From contig CAVZFD010000004.1 of NCBI GenBank assembly GCA_963774455.1, positions 1 to 64,000 on the forward strand: 64,000 nucleotides of DNA, written 5' to 3'. Both the position numbers and the translations under genes were made by a program. This stretch comes from DATFVA01 sp963774455 (GTDB lineage Bacteria > Bacteroidota > Ignavibacteria > Ignavibacteriales > Ignavibacteriaceae). The notes beneath the pieces are model-generated. The model saw only the letters and a program-made list of their open reading frames with translations, had not been told where the DNA came from and did not search any database. Every line of letters begins with the position of its first letter. The first letter of the stretch is position 1. Of this stretch, positions 35,634 to 44,613 are shown in pieces.

Positions 35634-35655
35634 AACCTGCGTTAGTCCGCAGGTT
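35634..35655 (-). terminator. Hairpin after the BON-LysM gene
   Basis: An 8-bp inverted repeat AACCTGCG / CGCAGGTT with a 6-nt loop lies about 47 bp after the BON-LysM stop. A weak AT-rich tail follows on the minus strand. Confidence 0.5.
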
Positions 35656-35702
35656 AATTATTTTTGATACTTCAAAATGTATTTAACTTTTTTAAACAAT
35701 AA

Positions 35703-36083
35703 TTAAGGATTCGGGATTTTTAGTTTTTGTCCTACCTTAATCATATCCGGATTTGTAAGCTGATCCTTATTTGCTTCAAATATTTTCATATAGCTTTTAG
35801 CGTCTTTATAAAATTGTTTTGAAATTTTACTCAGGTTTTCACCGCTTTCAACTGTATGAAGATGATAATAGCCGGCATTCAGAACTTTAATATCTGCACT
35901 AACCTCTTTCTGTCCTTCACCACCGACTTCTTTTATTTTATCCCATATTTTATCTTTTTCATACTGGGTATTAACCGTACCGGATAAATTCAATTTACCC
36001 GCATCTTCTTTAACATTTAATCCCTGGATATTTAATTCCTTCGCCAGAGATAAAACAGGACTATATTTAACCTGTAGTGACAT
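35703..36083 (-). CDS. BON and LysM domain protein (YgaU-like)
   Basis: The 126-residue protein has an N-terminal BON-like domain (about 12-70, 'L-N-L-S-G-T-V-N-T-Q-Y-E-K-D-K') and a C-terminal LysM domain (about 73-126, 'H-T-V-E-S-G-E-N-L-S-K-I' and 'I-K-V-G-Q-K-L-K-I-P'). E. coli YgaU has the same order and is a potassium-binding osmotic-stress protein. There is no signal peptide. It lies 16 bp after the dodecin gene. Confidence 0.88.
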   Translation of the reverse strand: MSLQVKYSPVLSLAKELNIQGLNVKEDAGKLNLSGTVNTQYEKDKIWDKIKEVGGEGQKEVSADIKVLNAGYYHLHTVESGENLSKISKQFYKDAKSYMKIFEANKDQLTNPDMIKVGQKLKIPNP

Positions 36084-36099
36084 AATAACTCCTTTGGTT

Positions 36100-36315
36100 T
36101 TATATTACTGGAAATGCAAGTTTAAGATTGACTTTGTACTGGATTATTTTACTTTCCTCAACACTTGCCATATGTTTTATTACTTCAAAACCAGAAATAC
36201 CTTTGACAGTTTTAGAAGCCTTTTTTAAAGCCTGCTGAATTGCATCATCAAAACTTTTAGAAGAGATTCCAATAATTTCAATTACCTTTACCGCACCTTC
36301 ATTAATATGATTCAT
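36100..36315 (-). CDS. Dodecin-like flavin-binding protein
   Basis: The frame is open from 36351, but AGGAGT precedes the ATG at 36315, which gives a protein of 71 residues, the dodecin length. The typical pattern is present: 'V-K-V-I-E-I-I-G-I-S-S-K-S-F-D-D-A-I' followed by 'V-K-G-I-S-G-F-E-V' and a final beta-strand 'Y-K-V-N-L-K-L-A-F'. Dodecins store flavin or coenzyme A as dodecamers. The flavin-stacking tryptophan of archaeal or Halorhodospira dodecins is not evident (Phe in G-F-E-V), so the ligand is uncertain. Confidence 0.85.
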   Translation of the reverse strand: MNHINEGAVKVIEIIGISSKSFDDAIQQALKKASKTVKGISGFEVIKHMASVEESKIIQYKVNLKLAFPVI

Positions 36316-36391
36316 AACTACTCCTATAAATATTTGTTTACTATTTGTCAATTGCTTTTTTTCAGCTTATCTGATCACAAAGATTTAAGCA

Positions 36392-36793
36392 CTATTTTTT
36401 ACCCAACAATCCGCCGAGTATATCCATTCCTTTACTTAAAATATCACCTTCCGGAACTTTTCCTTCGGGAGTCAATTTATCAACAACCTGGGGCAGCAAA
36501 TTTGATAATTGTCCGGTAAGTGCATTAGAATCCATTCCAAGTTTTGAAGCCATTTCTTTTACAGTGTCATTTCCCAAAACATTTTTAATCTGATCTGAAG
36601 AAACAGGAAGATTTTTATCTGTTCCAACCCATGATGAAATAACGTCTCCCAAACCTTTCTGTTTAAACTGGCTGATCAATCCATTTAATCCTCCACTTTC
36701 GCTTCCGACTAAAAACATTATGGATGACATTAAGTCGTTTTGTTTATTCTCCCCACCCCCAAATACGGATTTAACTGTGTTTAAGATATCCAT
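36392..36793 (-). CDS. YidB-like (DUF937) protein
   Basis: The 133-residue cytosolic protein has 'G-G-L-N-G-L-I-S-Q-F-K-Q-K-G-L-G-D-V' near residue 34 and 'V-S-S-D-Q-I-K-N-V-L-G' near residue 64, the hallmark words of the YidB family. The C-terminus ends in 'G-G-L-L-G-K-K'. Function is unknown. It starts the same-strand stress-like series (highest coordinates, so first transcribed). Confidence 0.85.
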   Translation of the reverse strand: MDILNTVKSVFGGGENKQNDLMSSIMFLVGSESGGLNGLISQFKQKGLGDVISSWVGTDKNLPVSSDQIKNVLGNDTVKEMASKLGMDSNALTGQLSNLLPQVVDKLTPEGKVPEGDILSKGMDILGGLLGKK

Positions 36794-37426
36794 TATATTT
36801 CCTTTCTTTTGTTATTCTGAAATAAGTCTTATCTGTTTATCCAATGTTGCTCTAGTATAAATAGCTCATTATCTATATTAAATGCAATTGGTAAAAGGGA
36901 TGAAAAAGGAATTAATTCTTTCGGATGAGAGTTTTGAGATGGTTTGAAAAAAACTGTCGTTAATATCTTCCTTTTGATTCGTTTTATATCAGGCAATTAG
37001 CTAATAGTAATTTATTTTCCTGTATAGACCGCGGATAAATAAATCACTCTTTTTCCCGATTCGGGAGTTTTGGAATATGTATTGAGGATTGTAATGAAGG
37101 ATAAAACTCATTTTTTTCGGAGTTGAGGTGAATTATCTTTTTCCATTAAGTGCATTATTTATATTAAGTCAAAAGTATCTGAATTCTATTCCGTTTAAAT
37201 GAGTTTTGAACGAGATTTCTTCTTGATTCTGCTTTTTCATTAATCCATTGTTTATGATATTTTTCGGCCTGCCAGATTTTTAAGTCTTATTCTATTTCCA
37301 AAGCATACCATTTAACATCAATTCCTACTTCTCAGTAAATCAGTAACAGATTTTCATGATGTATTATATCTTAAAGTTTATTCATATTTTTGAGGATCAT
37401 TTCCAATATTTTACGGTGAAGAATTT
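36794..37426. other. Intergenic stretch between divergent genes
   Basis: This 633-bp region separates the YidB-like gene (minus) from the M49-like gene (plus) and should hold both promoters. I see a short CCCGAATCGGG-type palindrome near 37054-37066 and a possible gene remnant at 37164-37332. Nothing else stands out. Confidence 0.5.
37164..37332 (-). pseudogene. Possible decayed gene tail (MsrA-like words)
   Basis: Read on the minus strand, the stretch encodes 'E-V-G-I-D-V-K-W-Y-A-L-E-I-E', a stop, then 'D-L-K-I-W-Q-A-E-K-Y-H-K-Q-W-I-N-E-K' and further codons up to a TAA at 37164. The 'A-E-K-Y-H-K-Q' string resembles the 'AEDYHQ' near the C-terminus of methionine sulfoxide reductase A. No start or ribosome binding site remains. 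The identification is tentative. Confidence 0.25.
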
Positions 37427-39109
37427 ATGAAACACATCCTTATAATCTCCTCCCTGACAGTTGTACTTCTGTTGACAGGGTGTTTAAAAGAAACCAACCA
37501 GCCATCATCAGCAGGAAAAGCTATGGATTCTCTAAAGACAATGATCGCACAGTTTGCGCCGACTGAAATCAGGTATGATTCAACGTTGCTTAGTAGCAGG
37601 GAGAAAATGGTCATCGGAAAACTTTATCAGGCGTCCCGATTAATAGACAGTATTTTTCTCGGACAGGTATTTGCAAAAAATGTTGATATTAAAAACCAGT
37701 TAATGGACGGTACTTCCGAAGAAGATAGCCTGAAACTCATTTATTTTAATATTAATTTCGGTCCTTTTGACCGGCTTAATCATGATGCAGCCTTTATTGA
37801 CAGCTATAAAAAACCATTAGGCGCCAACTTCTATCCTCCCGAAATAACCAAACAGGATTTCGATAACTGGATAAAAAATCATCCTTCGGATGAACAAAGC
37901 TTCACTTCGGAATTTACAGTCATCCGAAAAGACGGGGATTCACTTAAAGCTATTCCTTACAGTGAATTCTATCAGCCCGAACTCAACAGAATTTCCGCAC
38001 TTTTAAATGAAGCTGCAGAGTATGCAGATAATGCCTCGCTTAAAAAATATCTTAACCTTAGAGCGAAAGCATTCGAGACTAACGATTATTATGAGAGTGA
38101 CCTGGCCTGGATGGACTTGAAAAACAATGATATAGAAGTCGTTATAGGTCCCTACGAAGTTTACGAGGATGCACTGTATAACTATAAAGCCTCATTTGAA
38201 AGTTTCGTTACAATAAAAGATCCTGTTGAAAGTGCAAAACTGGAAAAGTTCGGCAGTTATCTTAAAGATATTGAAAATCATCTTCCTATAGATGACAAAT
38301 ATAAGAATACCGAACGCGGATCAGAGTCTCCCATTGTTGTTGTCAATGAAGTATACTGTGCCGGCGATGCCAAATCAGGCGTACAAACACTGGCCTTTAA
38401 CCTGCCGAATGATGAGAGAGTAAGAGAAGCCAAAGGATCAAAAAAAGTAATGCTTAAGAATGTCCATGAAGCTAAGTTCGAAAAGCTTCTTAAACCGATT
38501 GCTGAAATTGTACTTGATAAGGATCAGCTCAAATATGTGACTTTTCCGGGATTTTTCAATCACACTTTAATGCATGAGATGTCGCACGGTGTTGGTCCGG
38601 GAATCATTACAATAAACGGCAGGAAGACTGCAGTAAACAAAGAGCTCAAAGAAACCTATTCCACTCTTGAAGAGTGCAAAGCTGATATTCTTGGCATGTA
38701 CAATAACATTTTTATGATAGATAAAGGTGTTTACCCCAAAGAATTTTCGGAGGAAACTTATGTTACCTTCCTCGCCGGAATTTTCAGATCTGTAAGATTC
38801 GGTATAAATGAAGCTCATGGAGGCGGAAACGCTATTATTTATAATTACCTGCTTGAAAAAGGAGGTTATGAATACAACCCGGATACCAGGAAGGTAAGGG
38901 TTAATTTTGATAAAATTTATCCTGCCTTAAAGGACCTTGCAAACAAAGTTCTAATGATTCAGGCTACCGGAAATTATGACAGTGCAAAAGCATTTATCGC
39001 AAAGTATGCAGTTAGTTCGCCTTCTATGGATACATTAAGATCGGAACTAACCAAACTTCCGGTAGATATCAGACCAGTATTTCAGATCGAAGAAGAGAGC
39101 AGCAAATAA
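37427..39109 (+). CDS. DPP III-like (M49-related) zinc metallopeptidase lipoprotein
   Basis: The 560-residue protein has a lipoprotein signal ending in 'L-L-L-T-G-C' near residue 19, so it is membrane-anchored outside the cytoplasm. The zinc site reads 'H-E-M-S-H-G-V-G-P-G' near residue 383, and a second-ligand motif 'L-E-E-C-K-A-D' comes about 35 residues later, in the spacing of the dipeptidyl-peptidase III family. Classical M49 enzymes have HExxGH, while this one has HExxH, as in the shorter bacterial DPP3-like subgroup. The C-terminal words 'E-A-H-G-G-G-N-A-I' may help substrate binding. It appears monocistronic. Confidence 0.82.
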   Translation: MKHILIISSLTVVLLLTGCLKETNQPSSAGKAMDSLKTMIAQFAPTEIRYDSTLLSSREKMVIGKLYQASRLIDSIFLGQVFAKNVDIKNQLMDGTSEEDSLKLIYFNINFGPFDRLNHDAAFIDSYKKPLGANFYPPEITKQDFDNWIKNHPSDEQSFTSEFTVIRKDGDSLKAIPYSEFYQPELNRISALLNEAAEYADNASLKKYLNLRAKAFETNDYYESDLAWMDLKNNDIEVVIGPYEVYEDALYNYKASFESFVTIKDPVESAKLEKFGSYLKDIENHLPIDDKYKNTERGSESPIVVVNEVYCAGDAKSGVQTLAFNLPNDERVREAKGSKKVMLKNVHEAKFEKLLKPIAEIVLDKDQLKYVTFPGFFNHTLMHEMSHGVGPGIITINGRKTAVNKELKETYSTLEECKADILGMYNNIFMIDKGVYPKEFSEETYVTFLAGIFRSVRFGINEAHGGGNAIIYNYLLEKGGYEYNPDTRKVRVNFDKIYPALKDLANKVLMIQATGNYDSAKAFIAKYAVSSPSMDTLRSELTKLPVDIRPVFQIEEESSK

Positions 39110-39132
39110 TTCTATAAATTATAAGATCAGTC

Positions 39133-39168
39133 AAGGAGCCATTTCGTTTAGAAATGACTCCTTTTTTT
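39133..39168. terminator. Terminator between convergent genes
   Basis: A 13-bp stem (AAGGAGCCATTTC with GAAATGACTCCTT, one mismatch or wobble) and a GTTTA loop are followed by a T run on the plus strand. It ends the M49-like gene. Confidence 0.85.
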
Positions 39169-40132
39169 ATTGTTTTAGCTCATCAATAATTTGTATACTT
39201 CCTTTAACCGGAAGTTCAATAGTATAAATCCTGCCGGCTGCATTAGTTAAAACAATGTCACGAAGCCATGGATTATACGTTTTCAAAATCTTGTAGTTGA
39301 CTCCTTTATCTATAGCATAATCAGCCAGGTTGGTTATCGGAGTGTTTACCTTAACCTCGTAAACAGGAAGAGCCGGGTAAAGATCATCTGTATCGATAGA
39401 AAATCCATAGTTTTCAGGATTCTGAAGGATTGCTTTCATTGCAATTATTCTGGCAATGTATCTTGAAGTCTCATCACCCAGGACAAGGTTATAATAGTTA
39501 TTTGTCTTCTGACGGACCATTTGTTTTTCAATTCCGTTCGTTCCCATATTAAACGAGGCCGCTGCCACAGTCCAGCTTCCGAACTTGTCGTAGGCATCTT
39601 TAATATAGAGACAGGCTGCCTCGGTCGATTTTTTCAGATCATAGCGCTGGTCTACTTCATCATTTATCTCGAGCCCGTACTTCTTTCCTGCTGCGTCCAT
39701 AAACTGCCAGAAACCAACAGCCCCGACCGGGGAAATTGCGTTTGACAGACCGCTTTCAATTACTGAAACATACTTGAAGTCATCCGGAATACCATGCGCT
39801 TTTAATATTGGTTCGATAACAGGAAAATATCGGTTCGCCCGTTTGATGGATATTATAGTAAAAGAATGGTAATACGTATTAACAATAAATTCTCTATCCA
39901 TTCTCTCCTTCACTTCAAAATTTTCGAGAGGTACCTTTTCCCCGGCAAAATCAAGATGATCGGGAACAGGAGGGGAGACTATCTTATAACCCTGAGGAAA
40001 CCTATCATCTTCCGGAATGACGGCAGAAGCTGAATTTGATCCGATGATACCGGGAATGAATAAAATAAGCGGAATGGCTGCAGCAAATCCGAGGAGAAAG
40101 GTATACAGTTTAGGTGTATTTAAATATTTCAT
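39167..40132 (-). CDS. Lytic transglycosylase (SLT domain)
   Basis: This enzyme cleaves the glycan strands of peptidoglycan, forming anhydro-muropeptides. The 321-residue protein has an N-terminal signal or anchor (about 10-30) and a transglycosylase domain with the catalytic glutamate in 'V-S-V-I-E-S-G-L-S' near residue 123, then 'S-P-V-G-A-V-G-F-W-Q-F-M' and 'A-A-A-S-F-N-M-G'. A C-terminal stretch (about 260-321) with 'Y-K-I-L-K-T-Y-N-P-W-L' resembles a degenerate LysM-like module of MltD. It is transcribed alone. Confidence 0.92.
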   Translation of the reverse strand: MKYLNTPKLYTFLLGFAAAIPLILFIPGIIGSNSASAVIPEDDRFPQGYKIVSPPVPDHLDFAGEKVPLENFEVKERMDREFIVNTYYHSFTIISIKRANRYFPVIEPILKAHGIPDDFKYVSVIESGLSNAISPVGAVGFWQFMDAAGKKYGLEINDEVDQRYDLKKSTEAACLYIKDAYDKFGSWTVAAASFNMGTNGIEKQMVRQKTNNYYNLVLGDETSRYIARIIAMKAILQNPENYGFSIDTDDLYPALPVYEVKVNTPITNLADYAIDKGVNYKILKTYNPWLRDIVLTNAAGRIYTIELPVKGSIQIIDELKQ

Positions 40133-40224
40133 ATTATAATTATTTTAATGATAAATAACTGACGTGAGAAAATATAATCAAATATCTTACTTTGTAAATA
40201 CCATTTATAGCGGTCATTATTTAA

Positions 40225-40263
40225 AATAAAAAACCCCTCTGTCCGGAAATTGGTGAGGGGTTT
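40225..40263 (-). terminator. Rho-independent terminator of the sigma factor gene
   Basis: On the minus strand the stem AAACCCCTC / GAGGGGTTT with a 15-nt loop is followed by a T-rich tail. It lies just beyond the sigma factor stop. Confidence 0.85.
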
Positions 40264-40283
40264 AAACCATAATTAAGGGAAAT

Positions 40284-41156
40284 TTACTGACCTAAATATG
40301 CCTTCAAAGAACTGCTTCTTGATGCGTACCTTAAACTTCTCAGGGCTTTTTCTTTAATCTGTCTAACTCTTTCACGTGTAAGATTAAAGCGTTCACCGAT
40401 CTCTTCTAGAGTAGCTGCATGCTCGCTGTTTATTCCGAAGTATAACTTAATTACTTCTGCTTCCCTCTCATTGAGAGTTGAGAGCACGTTTTCAACTTCC
40501 TGCTTAAGAGATTCCTTCATTAAAGTACCGTCAGGAGAAGGCTGCTGATCGTTAACAAGGATGTCGCCAAGACTATTCTTGTTATCATCGCCTTCCTTCA
40601 ACGGAGCATCCATAGATACATGGCGGCCGTAAAGCTGCATCGTATCGGCAACTTCTTCTACATTCATATCAAGTACCTGCGCAAGCTCCTCAGTGGTTGG
40701 TTTTCTCTCATATTCCTGCTCGAGATCCCTGTAAGCTTTGCTTAACTTACCCAGGGAACCCACACGGTTCAGAGGAAGTCTTACGATCCTTGACTGCTCG
40801 GCAATTGCCTGCATAATTGACTGCCTTATCCACCATACTGCATAAGAGATAAATTTGAATCCTCTTGTCTCATCAAATCTCTGGGCAGCTTTTATTAATC
40901 CCAAATTTCCTTCATTTATCAGATCACCAAGGGATAATCCCTGATTCTGGAATTGTTTTGCAACACTAACTACGAATCTAAGGTTAGCTTTGGTCAACGC
41001 TTCAAGTGCCTGTTTATCACCTTTCTTAATCCTGATCGCCAGCTCAATTTCCTGGTCAGGTGTAAGCAAGTCAACTTTACCAATTTCCTGCAGATACTGG
41101 TCAAGCGATTTACTTTCCCTGTTAGTGAATTGCTTGGTTATCTTCAATTTTATCAA
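40284..41156 (-). CDS. rpoD: Primary sigma factor (RpoD/SigA type)
   Basis: The 290-residue protein is the short RpoD of the Bacteroidetes/Chlorobi group, lacking region 1.1 and the non-conserved insertion. Region 1.2 is at 'S-L-D-Q-Y-L-Q-E-I-G', regions 2.1-2.4 include 'N-L-R-F-V-V-S-V-A', 'G-D-L-I-N-E-G-N-L-G-L' and 'F-I-S-Y-A-V-W-W-I-R-Q', region 3 has 'R-L-P-L-N-R', and region 4 ends with 'L-T-R-E-R-V-R-Q-I-K-E-K'. A paralogue lies at 57876-58736. Confidence 0.95.
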   Translation of the reverse strand: MIKLKITKQFTNRESKSLDQYLQEIGKVDLLTPDQEIELAIRIKKGDKQALEALTKANLRFVVSVAKQFQNQGLSLGDLINEGNLGLIKAAQRFDETRGFKFISYAVWWIRQSIMQAIAEQSRIVRLPLNRVGSLGKLSKAYRDLEQEYERKPTTEELAQVLDMNVEEVADTMQLYGRHVSMDAPLKEGDDNKNSLGDILVNDQQPSPDGTLMKESLKQEVENVLSTLNEREAEVIKLYFGINSEHAATLEEIGERFNLTRERVRQIKEKALRSLRYASRSSSLKAYLGQ

Positions 41157-41419
41157 CTCCTAATAATTTGGTTTATGGATTATTACATTAGATATAAAAA
41201 CAATAAATTCGGTTCAAAGAACCCCACCGAAATACAGCTACTAAATATAAGTAATTTTCCCGCGATAATTAAGTTAAAAATGCATCCTTTTAAGGGATTT
41301 CTGTCATATAGACGCTATTACCCGCTAAAAAGTTTCATTTAAGTGACCGGGATCAGAGAGGAGATCAATTATTGCCCTTTTTTCCAAGCCCTCCAATTTT
41401 GTTAAAGGATAATACGGAT

Positions 41420-43723
41420 TTAATCGAAAAAACTCAACTGCCCTGTTTTAATTATGGAATCGAAAGATTCACCCATTAAACTTAAGACTGAATCGGCTAT
41501 AGGTTTGATTTGTTTATCAATATAATGCTGGTAATCTATATCATTATGTTTTAATTCAATTGGAACCGGACCTCGTTTGGTAATGACATAATAAATAGTT
41601 CCGCTGCTCTGATCTATCAGTTTTGCCGCACGGACATGCTGCGGAATGTTTCTGGTATATTCCCCGATATCTTTACGAAGTCTTTTCCTGTAAACAAGTT
41701 TGTCGTCGAATTTGCCGGAATACACTTTTTTTACGATTTCCTTAATCCAAGTCTTTATTTCCTTTTCATAAAATATCCGTTCGTATAACTCAACCTGAAA
41801 CTCCTTGGCAAGCTTAGTCCAATCGCTTCTTACAAACTCGAGACCTACAAATTCGAGTCTCTCATCCTCCCCGTTATTAAGGAGTCCTGCGTATCTTTTT
41901 TTAGCTCCTGAGTCTCCTCCCCTTGCCGGCGTAATGATAAATTTCCTGTAGTACTTTTCATACTCTATTTCAAGGAAGGATTCGACTCCGAATTCTTCCT
42001 TAAGTCTCTTTTTCCAGTATTTATTCAATTCTGCTGTTAGCTTACTGCCGTCCTGTGCTGAAAACTTTTCAATTTTTTCAGGAAGCCGGACAAAGAGAGA
42101 ATCGGTATCACCGTATACAACTTCATATCCCTTCCTTTCGAGAAACTCTTTGCTTCTAAGAAGCAGCCATTGACCGGTACCGGTAATGGCAGATGGTAGA
42201 TCAGGATGATAAAAGCGGCATCCATAAGAACCCATTACACCGTAGAAGCTGTTCATTAAAATTTTGATTGCCTGGGATAACTGTTTGTCATTTTTCCTTT
42301 TAGCTTCTGTTCTCTGCTCCATTAGGCTTGAGATAAAATCAGGAAGAAAATGCTGAGTGGCTGAGAACTTGTAGCCGGCAGGAGTCATGAGAGTATCCTC
42401 ATTAGAAAGAAGTCTGGATAAAGGGTCTATTTTGAAAGTCTGAATAATTGATGGGTAAAGGCTCCTGAAATCAAGTACAATCACATTTTTGTATAAACCC
42501 GGCCTGGGATCAAAGACGTATCCCCCGGCAGCATGTTCGGATAATTTAAGATCACGAACATTGGGAGCAACATATCCCTTACGGTGCAGCCTCGGCAGGA
42601 AAAAATGATCGAAGGCCGCGGTCATCATTCCAAGCTGATCCATGAGCAGGCCGGAAAGCTGGGAACGACGAATGGACAATTCTATCAGGCCCGCTTTCCT
42701 GAATATCTCAGTGACAAGCACAGTATCTTTCAGGTTATATTCCGCAAGTTTTCTTTTATCCTCTATAAATAATCTTTCTATTTCAGCAACTTTATCCTCA
42801 TCAGGGGTTATTGTTTTACCTTCACGAAGTAATTCCTGTGCAACTGTCTCAAGTTTATAATCCTCAAAATTAAAGAATGAAGAGCGGAGCGACTGGGGCC
42901 CATCGATTACTACACGTCCATAAACTGACGCAAAAAATCCTCCTCCTTTCCGACTGCGTAATGAGACCCTTCCGTTTCCGCGGGCAATATCGAAGGAAAT
43001 ATAATGTTCATTACATTTGCTTTCGAGAAACATAAGATCGAAACCTATTACGTGCCAGCCTATAATAACGTCGGGATCTTTTTTCCTGAACCATTCCAGG
43101 AAAGCCTGCAGCATTTCTTTTTCACCCATGGAGTAGGTTACAACGTCATCGTTGGTTCCATCCCCAATCACCCAAACTTTTTGTTCTGCACCCTCTGGAC
43201 CTGTAAGATTTAGAGCAATGGAATAGAGTTTGCGGTTTCCTGAACCTGTTTCGATGTCGATCGAAGCTATTTTTAAATTTGGGGTGAATTCGGCAGCCTC
43301 AATTTGGGGATTGGTAAATCGGGTTAATTTTCCTACAGTTACTGGCTTTCCTGTTATCAGGATTTGTGCATTCAGGAAGCGCTCCATAAGGTACCTCCTG
43401 ACAGGATCAACATCAGATTCGAAACTGGGAATATTATTTTTATCAAGTTCCTCTGCGGCTGTTTTCAGGTCTCTTTCACTGTTAAAATATATGGCATCAA
43501 TATCCTCTCCTGCATAATTCTTTAGTTTAACAGGTTTGCGTTTAAATGGGACCCTTATCTCCGGAGCCTCTTCAGATCTGCGGATAAAAAACACAGGTCT
43601 GACATTTGTAATAATAATTTCAGCGGGACCGAAATCCTCAGTCATACCAATAAATTTGAGAACATTTCTGCCGTTTATGTCCTGCCATTCTCCGGTTAAT
43701 ATGAAGGCTTTGACTGTATTCAA
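41420..43723 (-). CDS. polB: DNA polymerase II (family B)
   Basis: The 767-residue protein is a B-family replicative or repair polymerase with 3'-5' exonuclease. Exo I reads 'S-I-D-I-E-T-G' near residue 152, Exo II lies around 'G-W-H-V-I-G-F-D-L', polymerase motif A is 'D-F-R-S-L-Y-P-S-I' near residue 418, motif B is 'K-I-L-M-N-S-F-Y-G-V', and motif C is 'Y-G-D-T-D-S-L' near residue 537. E. coli Pol II has 783 residues. In E. coli it is SOS-induced. No SOS box was identified upstream here. Confidence 0.95.
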   Translation of the reverse strand: MNTVKAFILTGEWQDINGRNVLKFIGMTEDFGPAEIIITNVRPVFFIRRSEEAPEIRVPFKRKPVKLKNYAGEDIDAIYFNSERDLKTAAEELDKNNIPSFESDVDPVRRYLMERFLNAQILITGKPVTVGKLTRFTNPQIEAAEFTPNLKIASIDIETGSGNRKLYSIALNLTGPEGAEQKVWVIGDGTNDDVVTYSMGEKEMLQAFLEWFRKKDPDVIIGWHVIGFDLMFLESKCNEHYISFDIARGNGRVSLRSRKGGGFFASVYGRVVIDGPQSLRSSFFNFEDYKLETVAQELLREGKTITPDEDKVAEIERLFIEDKRKLAEYNLKDTVLVTEIFRKAGLIELSIRRSQLSGLLMDQLGMMTAAFDHFFLPRLHRKGYVAPNVRDLKLSEHAAGGYVFDPRPGLYKNVIVLDFRSLYPSIIQTFKIDPLSRLLSNEDTLMTPAGYKFSATQHFLPDFISSLMEQRTEAKRKNDKQLSQAIKILMNSFYGVMGSYGCRFYHPDLPSAITGTGQWLLLRSKEFLERKGYEVVYGDTDSLFVRLPEKIEKFSAQDGSKLTAELNKYWKKRLKEEFGVESFLEIEYEKYYRKFIITPARGGDSGAKKRYAGLLNNGEDERLEFVGLEFVRSDWTKLAKEFQVELYERIFYEKEIKTWIKEIVKKVYSGKFDDKLVYRKRLRKDIGEYTRNIPQHVRAAKLIDQSSGTIYYVITKRGPVPIELKHNDIDYQHYIDKQIKPIADSVLSLMGESFDSIIKTGQLSFFD

Positions 43724-43836
43724 GGGTTTTTTCTGCTACTATTCTTTATGGCTCTGCCAAAATTTCACTATTTTTCGGGGTAGTCAATTCAATTAATTTT
43801 CTGATACGATAATTATTCTAAAAAATAAGGATAAAA

Positions 43837-44613
43837 ATGAAAATATTTCTTTTTTTTCTGATATTCGGTCTGCTTACTGCAATAACTGCAGCACAGGATA
43901 ACGACACTATTACTACCCAATCAGGGTTACAGTACATAACACTTGAGAACGGAAATGGAATAAAAGCCCAACCGGGAAAAGAAGCCAAGGTTGATTATAC
44001 AGGCTATCTGACTGACGGAAAGGAATTTGACTCTTCAATAAAGAGAAATCAGCCTTTTTCATTTACTATCGGTGAAGGCAAGGTTATAAAAGGATGGGAT
44101 GAAGGTGTAGCTTTAATGAAGGTCGGTGATAAATTCAGATTTATTATCCCGCCTGATCTTGCTTATGGAGAAAAAGGGGCAGGTGATGTTATCCCGCCAA
44201 ACGCTACTCTGGTTTTTGATGTCAAACTTCTGGAAATCTCGGAACCAAAGCTTGCTCTGGGAGATACTTTGCTAATCACAATCTTTGAAAGCGGAATTGA
44301 TTCGGCTATAATTCAGTATCACTACCTCAGGAAAAATATGAGTGATGAATATGATTTCAGTGAAGCACAGCTGAACATACTCGGTTATCTGCTTATTAGA
44401 AATCAGATGGTTAAAGAAGCTATAGAAATCTTTAAACTTAATGCAGAAGCTTATCCGGAATCAGCTAATGTTTACGATAGTCTTGCTGAAGGATATATGG
44501 TTGAGGGGGAAACAAAGCTTGCAGAGGAGAACTATCAAAAATCACTTGAGTTAAATCCCGATAATGAAAACGCCAAAGAAATGCTTGGTAAGCTAAAATC
44601 AGATAATAAATGA
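43837..44613 (+). CDS. FKBP-type peptidyl-prolyl isomerase with C-terminal TPR repeats
   Basis: The 258-residue exported protein has a signal peptide (1-20, ending A-A-Q) and an FKBP domain (about 25-135) with 'V-D-Y-T-G-Y-L-T-D-G-K-E-F-D-S-S', 'V-I-K-G-W-D-E-G' and 'I-P-P-D-L-A-Y-G-E-K-G'. Its C-terminal region has TPR-like helices (about 180-255, 'A-N-V-Y-D-S-L-A-E-G-Y' and 'N-Y-Q-K-S-L-E-L-N-P-D-N'). It likely folds periplasmic proteins and docks to a partner. It overlaps the histidine kinase start by 4 bp (ATGA). Confidence 0.9.
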   Translation: MKIFLFFLIFGLLTAITAAQDNDTITTQSGLQYITLENGNGIKAQPGKEAKVDYTGYLTDGKEFDSSIKRNQPFSFTIGEGKVIKGWDEGVALMKVGDKFRFIIPPDLAYGEKGAGDVIPPNATLVFDVKLLEISEPKLALGDTLLITIFESGIDSAIIQYHYLRKNMSDEYDFSEAQLNILGYLLIRNQMVKEAIEIFKLNAEAYPESANVYDSLAEGYMVEGETKLAEENYQKSLELNPDNENAKEMLGKLKSDNK

